The notes beneath the pieces were generated by a model that saw only the letters and a list, made by a program, of their open reading frames with translations, was not told where the DNA came from and did no database searches. From positions 40,207,357 to 40,271,356 of the forward strand of contig CM019217.1 of NCBI GenBank assembly GCA_009741485.1: a stretch of DNA of 64,000 bases, given 5' to 3'. Made by a program: the position numbers and the translations under genes. This document shows positions 24,721 through 36,861 of this stretch, piece by piece; position 1 is the first letter of the stretch, and every line of letters begins with the position of its first letter. The stretch is from Malurus cyaneus samueli (taxonomy: Eukaryota > Chordata > Aves > Passeriformes > Maluridae).

Positions 24721-27428
24721 GAAGAAAGAATAAGCTTCTAGAGCCATCTTTGTGATTTCTTGGCCCCATTCCCCCACCACCAAAAATCAGACCTAGTAAA
24801 ACCAGGACAATAAAGTTTATATAATATGTAATAGTTACATAAGGCTTTTTATGAACTACTTTAATCATATGAGTATAATTATTGACTTTGGTCAAACAGT
24901 AGGTGACTATTCATCCAGGAAATGCATTCATTCATCAGCTATGTCCAAATTCAAGCAGAACAGGAGGACAAAGGATGATTTCCTGCTTTTCATGAATAAG
25001 CAGCTCTGTTTTGAGTGCAAATCTGTTTGTCATAGCAAAGGCATAAGAATAGCTCATCTTAACAGACAATTTAGGCAGTTCTAAGTGCTTTAGAAGTACT
25101 GGGCCACTTCTGTAGAGATGGTCAGAGAGGAAGATCGGTGAATTGTTGTGATTTTTTATGAACTGTTTAAGATGTCCTTGACCTGCAATAAGTAAAATTC
25201 TTATAGCAGTACACTCTATGCAGAGATGGAGGAGAGTACAGGACTTGCATCAAGTCAGATAATAATTTAAAGCTGTGGAATCATTAATACACTGTTTTCT
25301 TCTCACCTGTGTTGAGATAGGAGAGAGCCAGTTAATGGTGAATCTACTGCTGATCATATCAGTCTTACTGAAGGTATTGTCCTAAATTTGACTTTATTGT
25401 TATTTTAGAATAATATTTTATTACTACATATATTATGATAACAATAATAAAAAATATTAATTGTATTTCCTTTTATTATAAGATTGCAAACTTGGAAATT
25501 TAGGAGATTCAGGTTGGGATGAGCTTGCATTAAACATCTCCTTCCACTATTATTTTCCTCTTCTCTCTATTGCTTTGCTTCTATGCTCTGATATTCATCA
25601 GGCCTTGATCTGTTTGCTCCTCTTTTCAAAGTGTTCAGAGGTAAACCTCTTATGCAGATTTCTCATAGAGAACACTGGTAGTTGTAAGCCTCACTGTCTC
25701 TGATAAATGCCTTGTACTTAACTACTAACAAATACAGTGTTTGAGCACCAGAGATAAAAGGACCTGAGTAGAGTAGAAGTAGCAAATTTGTGGGTTTTTA
25801 ATGAATTAGAATTTTTACACTTCTATTACTTTTGGGGCTGCTGATACAAGTGAGCAATTGACAAACTGTAGGTGAGAAAGAAGTGAAGGATTGGCTAAGT
25901 CTTCCTGGGCAGAAATGGAAAAATTTCTGATTTGTAGAAGTCTTTTATCTCTGTGATACCTGCTACAAATATTTTAGTTTCTTATATGCAGTAATTAGTG
26001 TTTACTGCTGTCTCTGAATTAAAGAATGATCTTAAGAATGTTCATAAAATAGTTATTGCCTTAGAAAGTCATTCATGCCAGGCTGATAGTCAGCTTTCAA
26101 TATATATAAGCTTTTAAGGCTATCTAGCACTTGCTTTTCCTATATAGAGTTTAGGTTAATTTAAACAATTACAGAAAATCAAATTATCTGCAGAATATAC
26201 ATTTGAGATTTCCAGTCTTTTAAAATTCATCAGAGGGTGTGATGGATTTTACATTCAGTCAAAGAATATTTATGTTCTATCACACTTTAATTCAGCTTGG
26301 AGACAGAGGAGTTACTAATGGGTTAATGCTCTTGAAAAACCCCAGGCTAAAATAATAACAGTTGGAAAGAAATTTCACTTTGTCGAGTAAAAAATGTCAT
26401 CTAATGTTGTTTGTTATTAAAATCAGTGCATAATTCAGCTTTTTAGTCCTTTTTATGAAAAGAAGACGAAAAAAATCTTTTAGGTCTAATTTGTTTCCAG
26501 GATCCACATCTGTGCACTTGGAGTGCATTCTTTGTCATAATAGCAGCTGATGAGACGACTGATGTTTACTCTAAACAGGGCTGGAAATTAAAAAAAATAA
26601 GAGGATTTTTCCCCGTACCCTAAATTTCACACGCTCAAGAATGCTCTTAAGTACTACTTTGCCTAAAGCAATAGCTACTTGACATTAAGAAAATGTGAAA
26701 GTTGTATTTATAATCAAAAGCTAAGAGTGCAGGAGCATTTGGTTTTGAGATGTGTGGAAAATGGCCTAAGCACTTGAAATTTAATGAAGGGCTTGATATA
26801 GATTGAAAAGCATATCTTTCCTCACACTTTCAACCCTTCTGGTACACCTTTGTTTTCCAGCCTCTCTTTTGCTTCCATATTAGAGAAATTTCTTAAGAAT
26901 AACTACTTTTCAAACATAATTTGCTGACCCATAAGAAAAGCAGTGTCTTTTGGTGTTAAGCACCCAGAAACCACCTCACTCAAAAGTTCCTCTGTGACGG
27001 TTTCTGCTTCTTCTGCCTTTGTGGAACATAACTGAGGTCAAAATTATGGAAAAGATTTTTTTTTTTTTTTTTTTTGTAATGATGCTCTGCCCTTCCACAT
27101 ATTGGTAGCTGTCAGTGTAAAACAGTGATGTATGCAAGCAGAGCTTCAATTCTGCTTAAGTTTTTGAGTGGTTTAGGGGGGCCATTCTCTAGTATTGACT
27201 TACCGATAACAGATCCTTGCCTATCCATCCTATTTTGTTAATTCTGTTTAAGCATTTGTACCCATTTTGGCTGTAATGCAAAAATAGAAGGCTGAGAATG
27301 GGCTTTTTTTTTTCCCCTTGAATTGTTATTGTTATGGAAGCAGGTACTTTTTGCTTCCTGAGAAGTCAGAAAATAAATTATATACTGACTTGCTGTTCTT
27401 CACAGTGACAAATAAGTCTGCTGTCTCT

Positions 27429-27466
27429 TTATATCTATCCTATAATTTATATCTATATATCTATAG
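27429..27466 (+). repeat. Imperfect TATC/TATA microsatellite
   Basis: Repeated TATCTA and TATATC words interrupted by CCTATAATT. Short simple repeat. Confidence 0.75.
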
Positions 27467-30050
27467 TTTAATCAAGTTAAGCTAAATGAAAGGGTGCACC
27501 TGCACCATGTCTCACACCTCAGTTTGATTACACGATAAGATTGGGTAGGACATCCAACTTTGTCACATCGTGCTGCGTACTCATTTTCATTATTGAATGA
27601 ACACAGGGACAGCTGGGGTGGCCTGGTGATGTGCCAGGCAGCCAGGGAATGCAGAGGAAAGAGACTGTTGAGAAGAGCACACACTCAAGAAGGGATAACA
27701 GACATTAAAAATCAGCAAAGCAGTAGTGGAAGGGATACTCTGCCAGCTGAGAATCTCCTAACCTGTACAAACTGAGTGTGGGAAGCTCTCCTTGAGCTTG
27801 TGTTCAGTCTGTTTGTGACACAGTAATCATGTGGTGTTCACTGACTATACCATGGAGATTCTCAAATGCTTAAGGGGGTTTGAGTTCTGAAACTGAGTTT
27901 TGTGAGAAAAGTCCAAGAAATTCCAGCTAAGCAGGTACATTTCCCATCATTGATGCTGAACCTCTTGGGAAATATTCATGTTGCTCTGTGCTAAACTGAA
28001 TATCAGCTTGCTGGAGGATTGACCTTTTGCTTCAACTTCTGTGGTTTGCTTTGTTTATTTCCATCATGTAGGGACTCTCTACACCTGAGAAGCCTTTGTT
28101 GTCACTGCCCTTTCATGTAGTCTTGGTAATTTATATTATTAAATTCTTAATTTATACATTAGCCAGGTAAGAGAATAATTAAAAATTTATTTTTAAAAAA
28201 AATATAGATCTAAACCAATTTTTTAATGAATTATTGAAACAAAGCTTGGACTGATTAATGGAGTGCACAACTTACATTGTTATGTAATTTCTAAAAAAAA
28301 CCTTTTCCTGGAAAAAATGCTTGGCTACATAATGAAATGAAATGTAGCAGCTCTTTACAAAGTCTTCCACCCTTATACCCACTCCCAAAACTTGGGTTAC
28401 AATTTAACTACTCAGTCTTTGGGGAGAAAGTGAACAGAAATAAAGTGACAGTTAAGTGTTTTAAAAGCTGCCATATCTTTCCAGGTAGAAAAATTGGATA
28501 ATATTTTAGCTAGGGAACTTTAGGAAGCTTAAACCTGACAGATACGCAAATGCAGTGAATCAACAAAAGCTTTCTGCTCCTGAATCTCAAATCTAAGTGG
28601 GTTGCCTTTAGCTTTATTTGGAAAATTTTTAATTTTTTTTTTTATTCCCTTCTTCTGCTATGTTATTTAATCTTACATTGTAGTATCTCTAGTATATTAG
28701 CTTTAATAAAATGAGAGTAAGACAGATTTTGTTTTCAGTGACTTTTCAGTTGGCATTTTCTTTTAGTGTAGCTCACTAGGAGGTTCATATTTCTATCACA
28801 AAATTATATGAAAAGGTTAGACAACTCAACATTGAAATAGTGATCCTTAAACATCAAAACACTTCAAATTCTTAACAAAATGCAAAAGCATAAAATGTCC
28901 CACAGGTACTTATCAATAGCATAGAACAGTTTTCAAAAGTCAGTATTTTAAAGAAATTAAATATTGGCTTTTATTTTTTTTTCCTGGCACTTGTAGTCAA
29001 CTTCTTTGTAAAATACATTTAATTTTGCTTTTAGAGGCCAGAAAGATTCTGGTAAAAGCTCTGGAAGAACTATTGAAAGAACAAAGGTACAAGTAAAATT
29101 TTAGTCATTTTAGTCTTACATAATTAGAAATAATTGACATTTCTGCAACATCCATGTTGAAGTACAGCTGTCAAGTTTTTTGTGTGTTTGTGAAACACAC
29201 GTCATGTTCACAGCATGTTCATTATTCCTTCAAACAAGCACTGACTGGCTAATTTAAAAAAAAAACAAACCAAAAAAAAAAACCAAAAAACAACCCTGTA
29301 ACAATATTGTTAATAGTTTACAAATCTGAAGAAGCAGAATTCTGTCCTCTGTTTTTTCATCTTTCTCATATTTTCTGTTTGTTTATTTATGCTAGTTGAA
29401 ATGAACCCCATCTTTCCTATTCTTTATATCCCGAGCAGGAAGGAAGATTCATGTGTGTTTGGGTGTTATGCCTGCATTTAATAAAGGTAAAATTAATGGA
29501 GCTCTGAGTGCTATGAGAATTTCTGGTCTTCGCTTGCTTCCCAACCTTTCCCTTCCTTCTGCTTCCCACTATTTTTTGTGGGCAAACCAATTTCAGCTAC
29601 AGAAGACACCCACAGTGGTAACACAACTTATGCTCCTCTCTAGTAATTTCACATTATAGTTTTGCCTTGTCCCTTGCTTTGCTGATGCAGTTATGCTAAT
29701 CCCTGTGGCTTCTGCAAAGGAGTGGTGAAAATGCCATTCTTTCTGCTTGCCCAGGGATGTCTGTGTGATAATTTGATTAATAAATATATTCTTTGCATCC
29801 TATGAGAAGCAAGTATAGTAAATCTGTTTGTGCAAACTCATTTTCGATTCCTTGATTAAAACTACTTATTTATTACCAGGCTGGAAAAGGCTCCCAAGCA
29901 GTTGCATTTGGTGAAAAAGATAATGTGCTAAGAATCGGGATACAATTACTCTGCATGCCAGCTTGCTGGGGACTATTAATGCTCCTCTGCTCTGAGTGAC
30001 AATGTACAGCACAAAATCAGTATTTGTTCAAGCAGAAATTATCTGGCTGT

Positions 30051-30111
30051 ATGTGTATACATATGTATATGTATTTTTTTATATATATATATATATGTAT
30101 ATATATGTATG
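30051..30111 (+). repeat. TA/TG dinucleotide microsatellite
   Basis: Alternating TATATG/TATATA words with one internal T-run. The 63-codon frame running through it is a product of the repeat. Confidence 0.9.
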
Positions 30112-30838
30112 TTCACTCATATCCCTAGAGCTGGAACCTTTGATCTTAATTTGGTTACCACAGAATAACATAGCAGATGTTTTCTAAAGGGAGGCTCCCT
30201 ATTTTTTCTGCAGACTAATTAAAGCACTCCATGCTTTATGGACTTTGCCTCTGAATAATTGCGATATTAATCATTATCTCGCCTGCTTTCTCTTACACTG
30301 CTGCCTCATCTTGTTAGCAAGTATTAGGCTATATATTCTTTAAGACTTGATGTTTAGCAATTATAGGATTCCAGCATAATGTGCACTTTGAAGAACTCCA
30401 AAAGCTTTAAGTCTAAGAGAAAAAAAAAATCTTTTGTCAATTATCAACTGTGTGTTAAGCGTCAGCAAAGGATGGTTTACCATATTCTTCCCTACAGGGA
30501 TAGTGCAAATGTGGAGTGTTTGCCTTCTCAGGCTCAGACACCTGTGCCAAATCTACTGGCTTTCCCCTGGCACACAAGACATTTTCCATCTGGAAGGCAT
30601 GAATATGGCACTGTCCTGGTTCTCTGGAAGTCCAGTGTAAAGCCAGGCTGTATCCCTGAGCATTGCTGTGTGGCTAAATGGCTTCTTGCCCTCTACAAGG
30701 GCATATCAGCAATAGCCATAAAGGAATGTTCACCAATAGTCTCACTTCCATAACTAATGCAGTTAAGTGAGGGATAGCACTGCTGTATTTTCACGTTTTA
30801 TCATGTGTTTTCATTTATTTATTTATTTGAAAGGGGGA

Positions 30839-30860
30839 CTGTGTGTGTGTGTGTGTGTAT
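30839..30860 (+). repeat. (GT)n microsatellite
   Basis: About ten consecutive GT units, likely polymorphic in length. They follow an ATTT tetranucleotide run just upstream. Confidence 0.95.
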
Positions 30861-33177
30861 GATTTCAAGATATTTCTTCATGAATAAATGATAAATCTGC
30901 AACTTGGAACAGCTGATCTTAGCCAGTTGTTTGCCTAGTTGGACTATTATAACTTGTAATTTTCTTGCAAACCTGACAGTCATTGAAGTGTGCATACATA
31001 TAAGCTCTCCCAACTGACTTATTTTTATTTATCAGCTATATACATATGAAACCAAGAACAATGTGTTTAAATTAAAAGTAACATGAAGAATTTACAGCAA
31101 TTCTTTCACTGCCATCTATTTTCAAATACTGTATTGTTTCTTTTTTTCCTTGTCATAGTATGCCTTATTATGTTTAGCATTTACATCTTAACCAGTATTT
31201 TACTGGCCAAGATTTTAATGAATTGCTTTTTTATCTAGATGTAAAAGGGGAATCTCATCCAAAAGACCAGCACATGGTCAGGCCAAATTGTGCTTTTCAA
31301 ATGGAGTACATTTTTCTGTGGTACTGCATATGACAAACAGGAACTCTGTAAAGGCTATTGATCGAATGAAACAGGTTTTGGGAAGCCCCTCATGAGCTGG
31401 AACACACCTTTACTAACAACAGAACTGTTGGGCTAACAGCAGGCTAATTCAGAAATGAATATGTGTTTTTTAGGGGGTAATTTTTTTATTTTGTTCATGT
31501 CATGGTGTAACCCACAAGGTTAACCCACGCATCTCAATTATTTAGGAAGCATAATAGGAATTTTCCATAATACGCAAGTCTTTGAAGCTTTTGTGCAATG
31601 GCCAGCCATATTGATTATTTGGTAGAGATTATTTGATCCACACAAGTTTTCTTCCCCACATTAAGAAGTGCCTTGGATGTATAGCTAATGTCAATCAACC
31701 TGTTAGCTGACCAAGTGTTGGTAAAATCATCTGCTTGCTTTCAGCCTGATTCTGTGATATGGATATAGCTGAGAATGAGATGCATGGAATAGCAGAAAGT
31801 ATTTTTTTTAATATATGAACATGCAAATAGAATAGCAATTTATCTGTTGTGAAATTCTGTAGGAATATGCCTACAATGCAGTGTTTGCAAGCAGCTGCAA
31901 TCAAAATGATCAAAAGTTGTTTTGTCAGATAATTTCATGTTAATGCAGTGCCCTGTTGATTTTTCTAGGCACAGAGTGGGAAATGGCACAGTAAAGCATG
32001 CTTGTGCAGTGTATGCCCCTTCAAGATACTTGTCTAAATTATGTTGAATAATTCATGGTCAGCTAATTAGTTAATCAGTGTTCCAAGTGGAACTTATGCT
32101 GTCTCTGAATTTGAATTTCTGTCTTCGTGCTCTCACAGTACATCCTGAAAAAAATGACAATAGCGGTGTTATTTCTCTACAACATTTTTCTTGATTTGCA
32201 AGAAATATTTCTTCATTACCTGCCCTATTTTAGTGCCTTGTTTTGTATCTCTTATCTGTGGCAACAATTCTGCAGGTGAAATGAAGTGAAATGGATCTTA
32301 GCACAGCAGGATTCAGGATGTTGAGAGTAGTAGATAAGGGTATAACTACAGCAGGAATATAGGGATGGAAGGAGGATTAATTGATAGTCACTCTCAACTG
32401 TGGCACTGTGCAGGCACCTAAATGGGACACTCAGCTAAAGCAGATTGCAGCATCTTAAGTTGTACACTCTTACAGTTCCCTAATTTTAAGCAGATTTCAG
32501 AATTTACAGTTTTTTTGCAGCACTTTGGCATCCCCTGTAAAGTATTGCCATGTAAGCAGATCTCCAGTGGGCTCCCTGTTTCAAGGACCAGAGATGAATC
32601 CTAACAGATACAAAACACTCGTGTGTAAGATTCCAAACTAGGCACCATATTTATGGGTATGTATAGGATAAAATGAGCACATGTATTTTTCATGACTCAA
32701 TTTTTCTTTGCTGTTCTTCATACATGCACCAGACTTTTTTTTCCATTTTTGTTGTTGGGTTTTTTGTTGGCTTCTCCTGCCCCCCCGCCCCCGGATTACA
32801 CCTTCTTACGACTAGAAACTGAAATTTTTCTCCTTCAAAATTTCAAAACACAGCAATGATTTTTTTTGTTGTTGACTTCTATTCCTTTGCTCTCCCCTTT
32901 CTCTTTCCTGAAGAAAAACATACTTTAAAATTTAAAGCAGAAATGTAGGAAAGAGAAATACTGATTTAGTCTACAAAACAGCCAAATCTTTGTCTGTGCA
33001 GACATCCATTAGATTACATGATCACCAAGATCTAGCATCTAGCTCTTTGTAATAATCTTGATTCTTACAATCACTTAGGTCTTCACACTGAGTGGAAAGG
33101 GCAAATAGCAATAAGCAAAAATAATAAGCACCTTAGAATTATTTTAAAACAATGCTTAAAGATACTTCCACAGATTC

Positions 33178-33241
33178 AAAATTTGAAAAAGAAAATTTCT
33201 TAAAAAGAAAAAGAAAATTTGAAAAAGAAAATTTCTTAAAA
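33178..33241 (+). repeat. Purine-rich duplication, period 36
   Basis: The 25-base block beginning ATTTGAAAAAGAAAATTTCT occurs at 33181 and again at 33217, with an AGAAAAAGAAA spacer. Both copies are identical, so the duplication appears recent. Confidence 0.9.
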
Positions 33242-36200
33242 TCAGATATCCTTGATTTGGAAGTGCACATGGTAGAAATTAAGTGTCCATGCCCACCATA
33301 TTGAATTAGTATATAAATAAGTGGAAGATCATTGCATAATGATGGACAGGGTCATTTTGCATGCTCAGTTTTGAGGTCTATGAGTTAGCATTTCTTGAAA
33401 TTGTATCCTTGTCATGCACAGTTTTGTACTCTCAGACATGATTCAGCTGGAGGTTGGCAAATCTTAGCTGACACAACAGAGAAAAGATTCTTTTGGTGCC
33501 CTGCTTTGGCTGCTTTGTTGCACTGCAAAACAAGGAAGGCTGTTTATTCTTACAGAAGGGGAATCCATAATTTATCAATTCCTCTTTAGGTTAGCAACTA
33601 AAGTCAAGGTCTTGCACCCCAAATGTCTGGGAAGGGATTATGTAAGTCATACGTGGATCCTTTACAAAGTCACGGAGCTGTGGTGGCTGTGAGGGCTTCT
33701 ATACACAGGTAAAATGAAATGGTCTGTGTTAGACTGCTGGTGAGGGAAGGCTACCCAGGGTCTGAATGGAGTGGAGACTCCTTGCTCACCTGGTCACCAC
33801 ATCTGGAACACAGGGTGGAAATCAGTGACTGGCAGTAAGACCAATTGCTTCTGTATTCTCTTTGCCAGTGATGCCTTGTTTTGCTGCTGACTTTAAACAC
33901 ACTTTGATAAATGATAAAACCTTGTAAGGAAAAAGAAAAAAATACAGCATTCAGAAAATTGTCTTTTTGCTCTTCTAGCTTACCAATTCCTCATGTACCC
34001 AGCTAGGAGGCAGTGTGCTTTAGATTTAGACAGTAGCTGGTCAGTCATGGGCAGGGGGCAAAATCTTGGCATAGAAGGCAATGGTAGAAGAAAGGTACCT
34101 CATCAGAGGGGATAGCAGAGCAAGGGGTGGAACTTCTGCCAGTTTGTCAAACTATGCTGAGTCTCAAACTAAGAATGGCTCTAGAAAGCAGCAGAAATGA
34201 GAAATAGCACATAGCTTACTATGTGTAAGATGTGCAGGATCCACCTTCCTTTTTTGGGCATGCCTGTCGCTCCCCATACCTTGTCGCAGCATGGGAAGAA
34301 GAAAGGGCATGTGAGGAGGAAGTTATTCACAACTCATGTTATTTTGGAAGTTCTTGTAAAGAACTTTTTTTTTTTAGTGTTATTGCCTTTAGCAGGTGTG
34401 CATAACAATAGCAGAATGTGCTATCAAGAAGAGAAGATTCCTTTGATAGTCCTTATGTCTTTTTACAGGGTTGCATCATTGATTTAAAAAAAAAATAAGG
34501 TAACTATGGAAACACAGAAACATCGCTAGTGTTTTCTTCACTGTGTTTATTTTTAACTCTTTTGAGTCTTATGAATGATTCTTCACACATTGAAAAAGAT
34601 TCTTCTGAATGTTCTTTCTTATTGTGTAAAAGATACATATAGGATTTTACATAAACCTTCAGTGATTTAGAAGTATTTTCTCTTAAGATATATAAGGAAC
34701 ACAAAAGATATTTCTAATGCATGATTTTTTTCTCAAACTTTGTGAAAATTCAATCTTTGTTGAATTTTTCAGAATGAATCAGTGGCTGCTAAACTCTGCA
34801 ATGAGGAAAAGATGGTTGTGGATTTCTGTGTGAGAAACTCAGGATTTTTGAGTCCTTGACCATGTGCTATAGCACTCTTATATAGATAACCATAATTTTT
34901 ACTAGTGTCAGAAGATGAAGAAGAGCTGTGAGGATTGCTTGATTTCTATACCTTGGGAATTATATTGCATATTTAGATTCCTAAATGTTGATTTAGAAGG
35001 TGAATATAAGAAATAAATCCTTAATGTCTTTGTCAAGTGTATTATCTAAAATCCAAACCTATTCTAATTCCTATTAGAAAAATTGACCATCATTTTACTG
35101 GCCATGTAAATTCATGCTGTTGGTGAAAACAAAGATTCTATCAAAATGCCATTGTTGTGAGATTGATATTAGTGGGGGCACATATATAGTGATCAATGCC
35201 AGCAGTAACAATAAAGACACAATCTTTAAAAAGGCAAACATTTTCTGTCTCTGCCACTTAACAAAATGAAATCCCTTGCTTTACCTCCCTACCTTGCCTT
35301 TCTTCCCTACCCTTCCAAATTTTCACAACAGTAAACTTAATTTCACTGATAACCTACAAGTAATTTAAATCCAGCGGAATTTTGTAAGCTAAACTTGACA
35401 GAATGGGGACACACATTTGAGGGGAAAAAATAAGACATACACCATTCTTTATTTTTCTCCTCTAAAAACATTGCTATTTTAAATCAAAGTAGATGATGCT
35501 TTGCATATTCATATGCCCTGAATATGAGTTCTTGTCAAAATCATCTTTCTCTAAGGAACATCCATTGCAGATCCCAGACCCACATGTCAGTTGCATATAA
35601 AGAAAGATCTAGTGCAATCTCTGAAAGTCTCCTGAATTCTGCTGTGCAGTTACTGTTTTTCACAAAAACAAATGTTTTCCTTTTACAGACTTGCTACCAG
35701 CTTGCCATGCTTCTGAGTTTTGAACCTGAAATTACTCCTGTATTGTATGTAGATTGGACCTTTCAGGTTCCATAGTAGAATATATCCAATATCCTAACTC
35801 TAACACCTTTGAATGTTACCAAATTAATGTGCACTTTGCATAATACAATATTCATAAATTCTTATCAATTGGTAAAACAGTAGACAAGCTAAGAATTGTA
35901 TTCAAATAATTTTCTATTACAGAAAAAATCTGGAAATAGAACTAGGAACTGTTTGCATATCAGTGTCTGATACCTCAGTCAGAGCTCTGAAACCATGCTT
36001 AACTCAGTGCCATTCAGCAGCATTCCTGCACAAAATCAACCTCAAGGCCTTGCCATAGTCATCATCTTTTCTCAGCCTACATTTTTCTTGGCCAGTCAGC
36101 ACTTTCTCATTACTACACAAGTTTTGAAGGGTTAATATTAGATTTCTTTCAGACAAGCTTTTGCCAGAGAAGACAAAATAATGAACAATGTTTTAGGAAA

Positions 36201-36354
36201 ATTTGATGTACCAGTTTAGGAAGATAACTCTACTGGTTTTGCCTTAATGTCCTTCTGAACAGCGACCTAAATTACAAATCCTTTAACCTGTCTACAGGGA
36301 GTAATAAAGAATTTCAAGTTGTAAAAAAAGAGCTTATGAACAGCAGTTTGCAGG

Positions 36355-36861
36355 TGTACTTTTTTTGGCAGGGATAGAGTTAATTTTCTTCAACATAGTG
36401 GGTATGAACTCTATTTTGGATTCATGCTGAATATAGGGTTGATAAGAGATGTTTTAATGTTTTAATTACTGCTTTTTCTGCTTTTCAAATCCTCTCATCA
36501 GCAAGCAGGCTGGGGGTGCATCAGGTGTTGGGAGGTGACACAGCTGGGAGAGCTGACCCCAACTGACCAATGGGATATTCCATACCTTAAGGAGTTATAC
36601 TCAACAGGGAAATTTGGCTGTGGGCCATAGCTCAGAAACTGGTTAGGCATCAGTCAGAAAGTGGTCAGCAATTGCTTTTCATTTACATAATTTGCCTTTC
36701 CAAGATTTAGAGTTTTTTTTTTTTTTAAATTTTCATTACACTTCTCCACCCATGAGGCTTCTGAGTCTTGCCCTTTTAATTCTCTTTCTCCCCATCCTGG
36801 GGAGGGATTAAGAGGCTGTGTGCTATGCATAAGTTGCCAGCTGGGGTTAAATCAGGCTGCA
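36355..36861 (+). mobile_element. Solo ERVL-type LTR (avian), old
   Basis: The segment follows a familiar avian ERVL LTR. It has GGGATAGAGTTAATTTTCTT near the start, then a GGCTGGGGGTGCATCAGGTG block, then GCTGACCCCAACTGACCAA and GGGATATTCCATACC. Near the end it has GTGGTCAGCAATTGCTTTTC and a terminal TTGCCAGCTGGGGTTAAATC. The internal T-run and missing promoter part show decay. No internal gag-pol sequence flanks it, which fits a solo LTR formed by recombination. It shares its start and end words with the inverted copy at 42787-43382, an independent internal check. I saw no convincing 5-bp target duplication, and the edges could be off by about 10 bases. Confidence 0.8.

Larger units (their letters stand above)
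24721..36354. other. Gene-free sequence with microsatellites
   Basis: No gene is supported. It contains TATC-type, TA/TG and GT microsatellites (separate entries), an A/C-rich tract at 29,252-29,296 and a G/C-run at 32,781-32,795. It also holds a possible 58-base exon-like segment at 29,035-29,092 and an ATTA-rich block at 30,195-30,370 (both under findings). The 124-codon plus frame at 30379-30753 lies in a somewhat GC-richer stretch but shows no domain I recognise. Confidence 0.6.

Noticed and set aside
35680..35765. Possible exon after TTTTACAG, ending near GTATGT
   Set aside because: One frame is open, but the sequence resembles no protein I know and the donor is weak.
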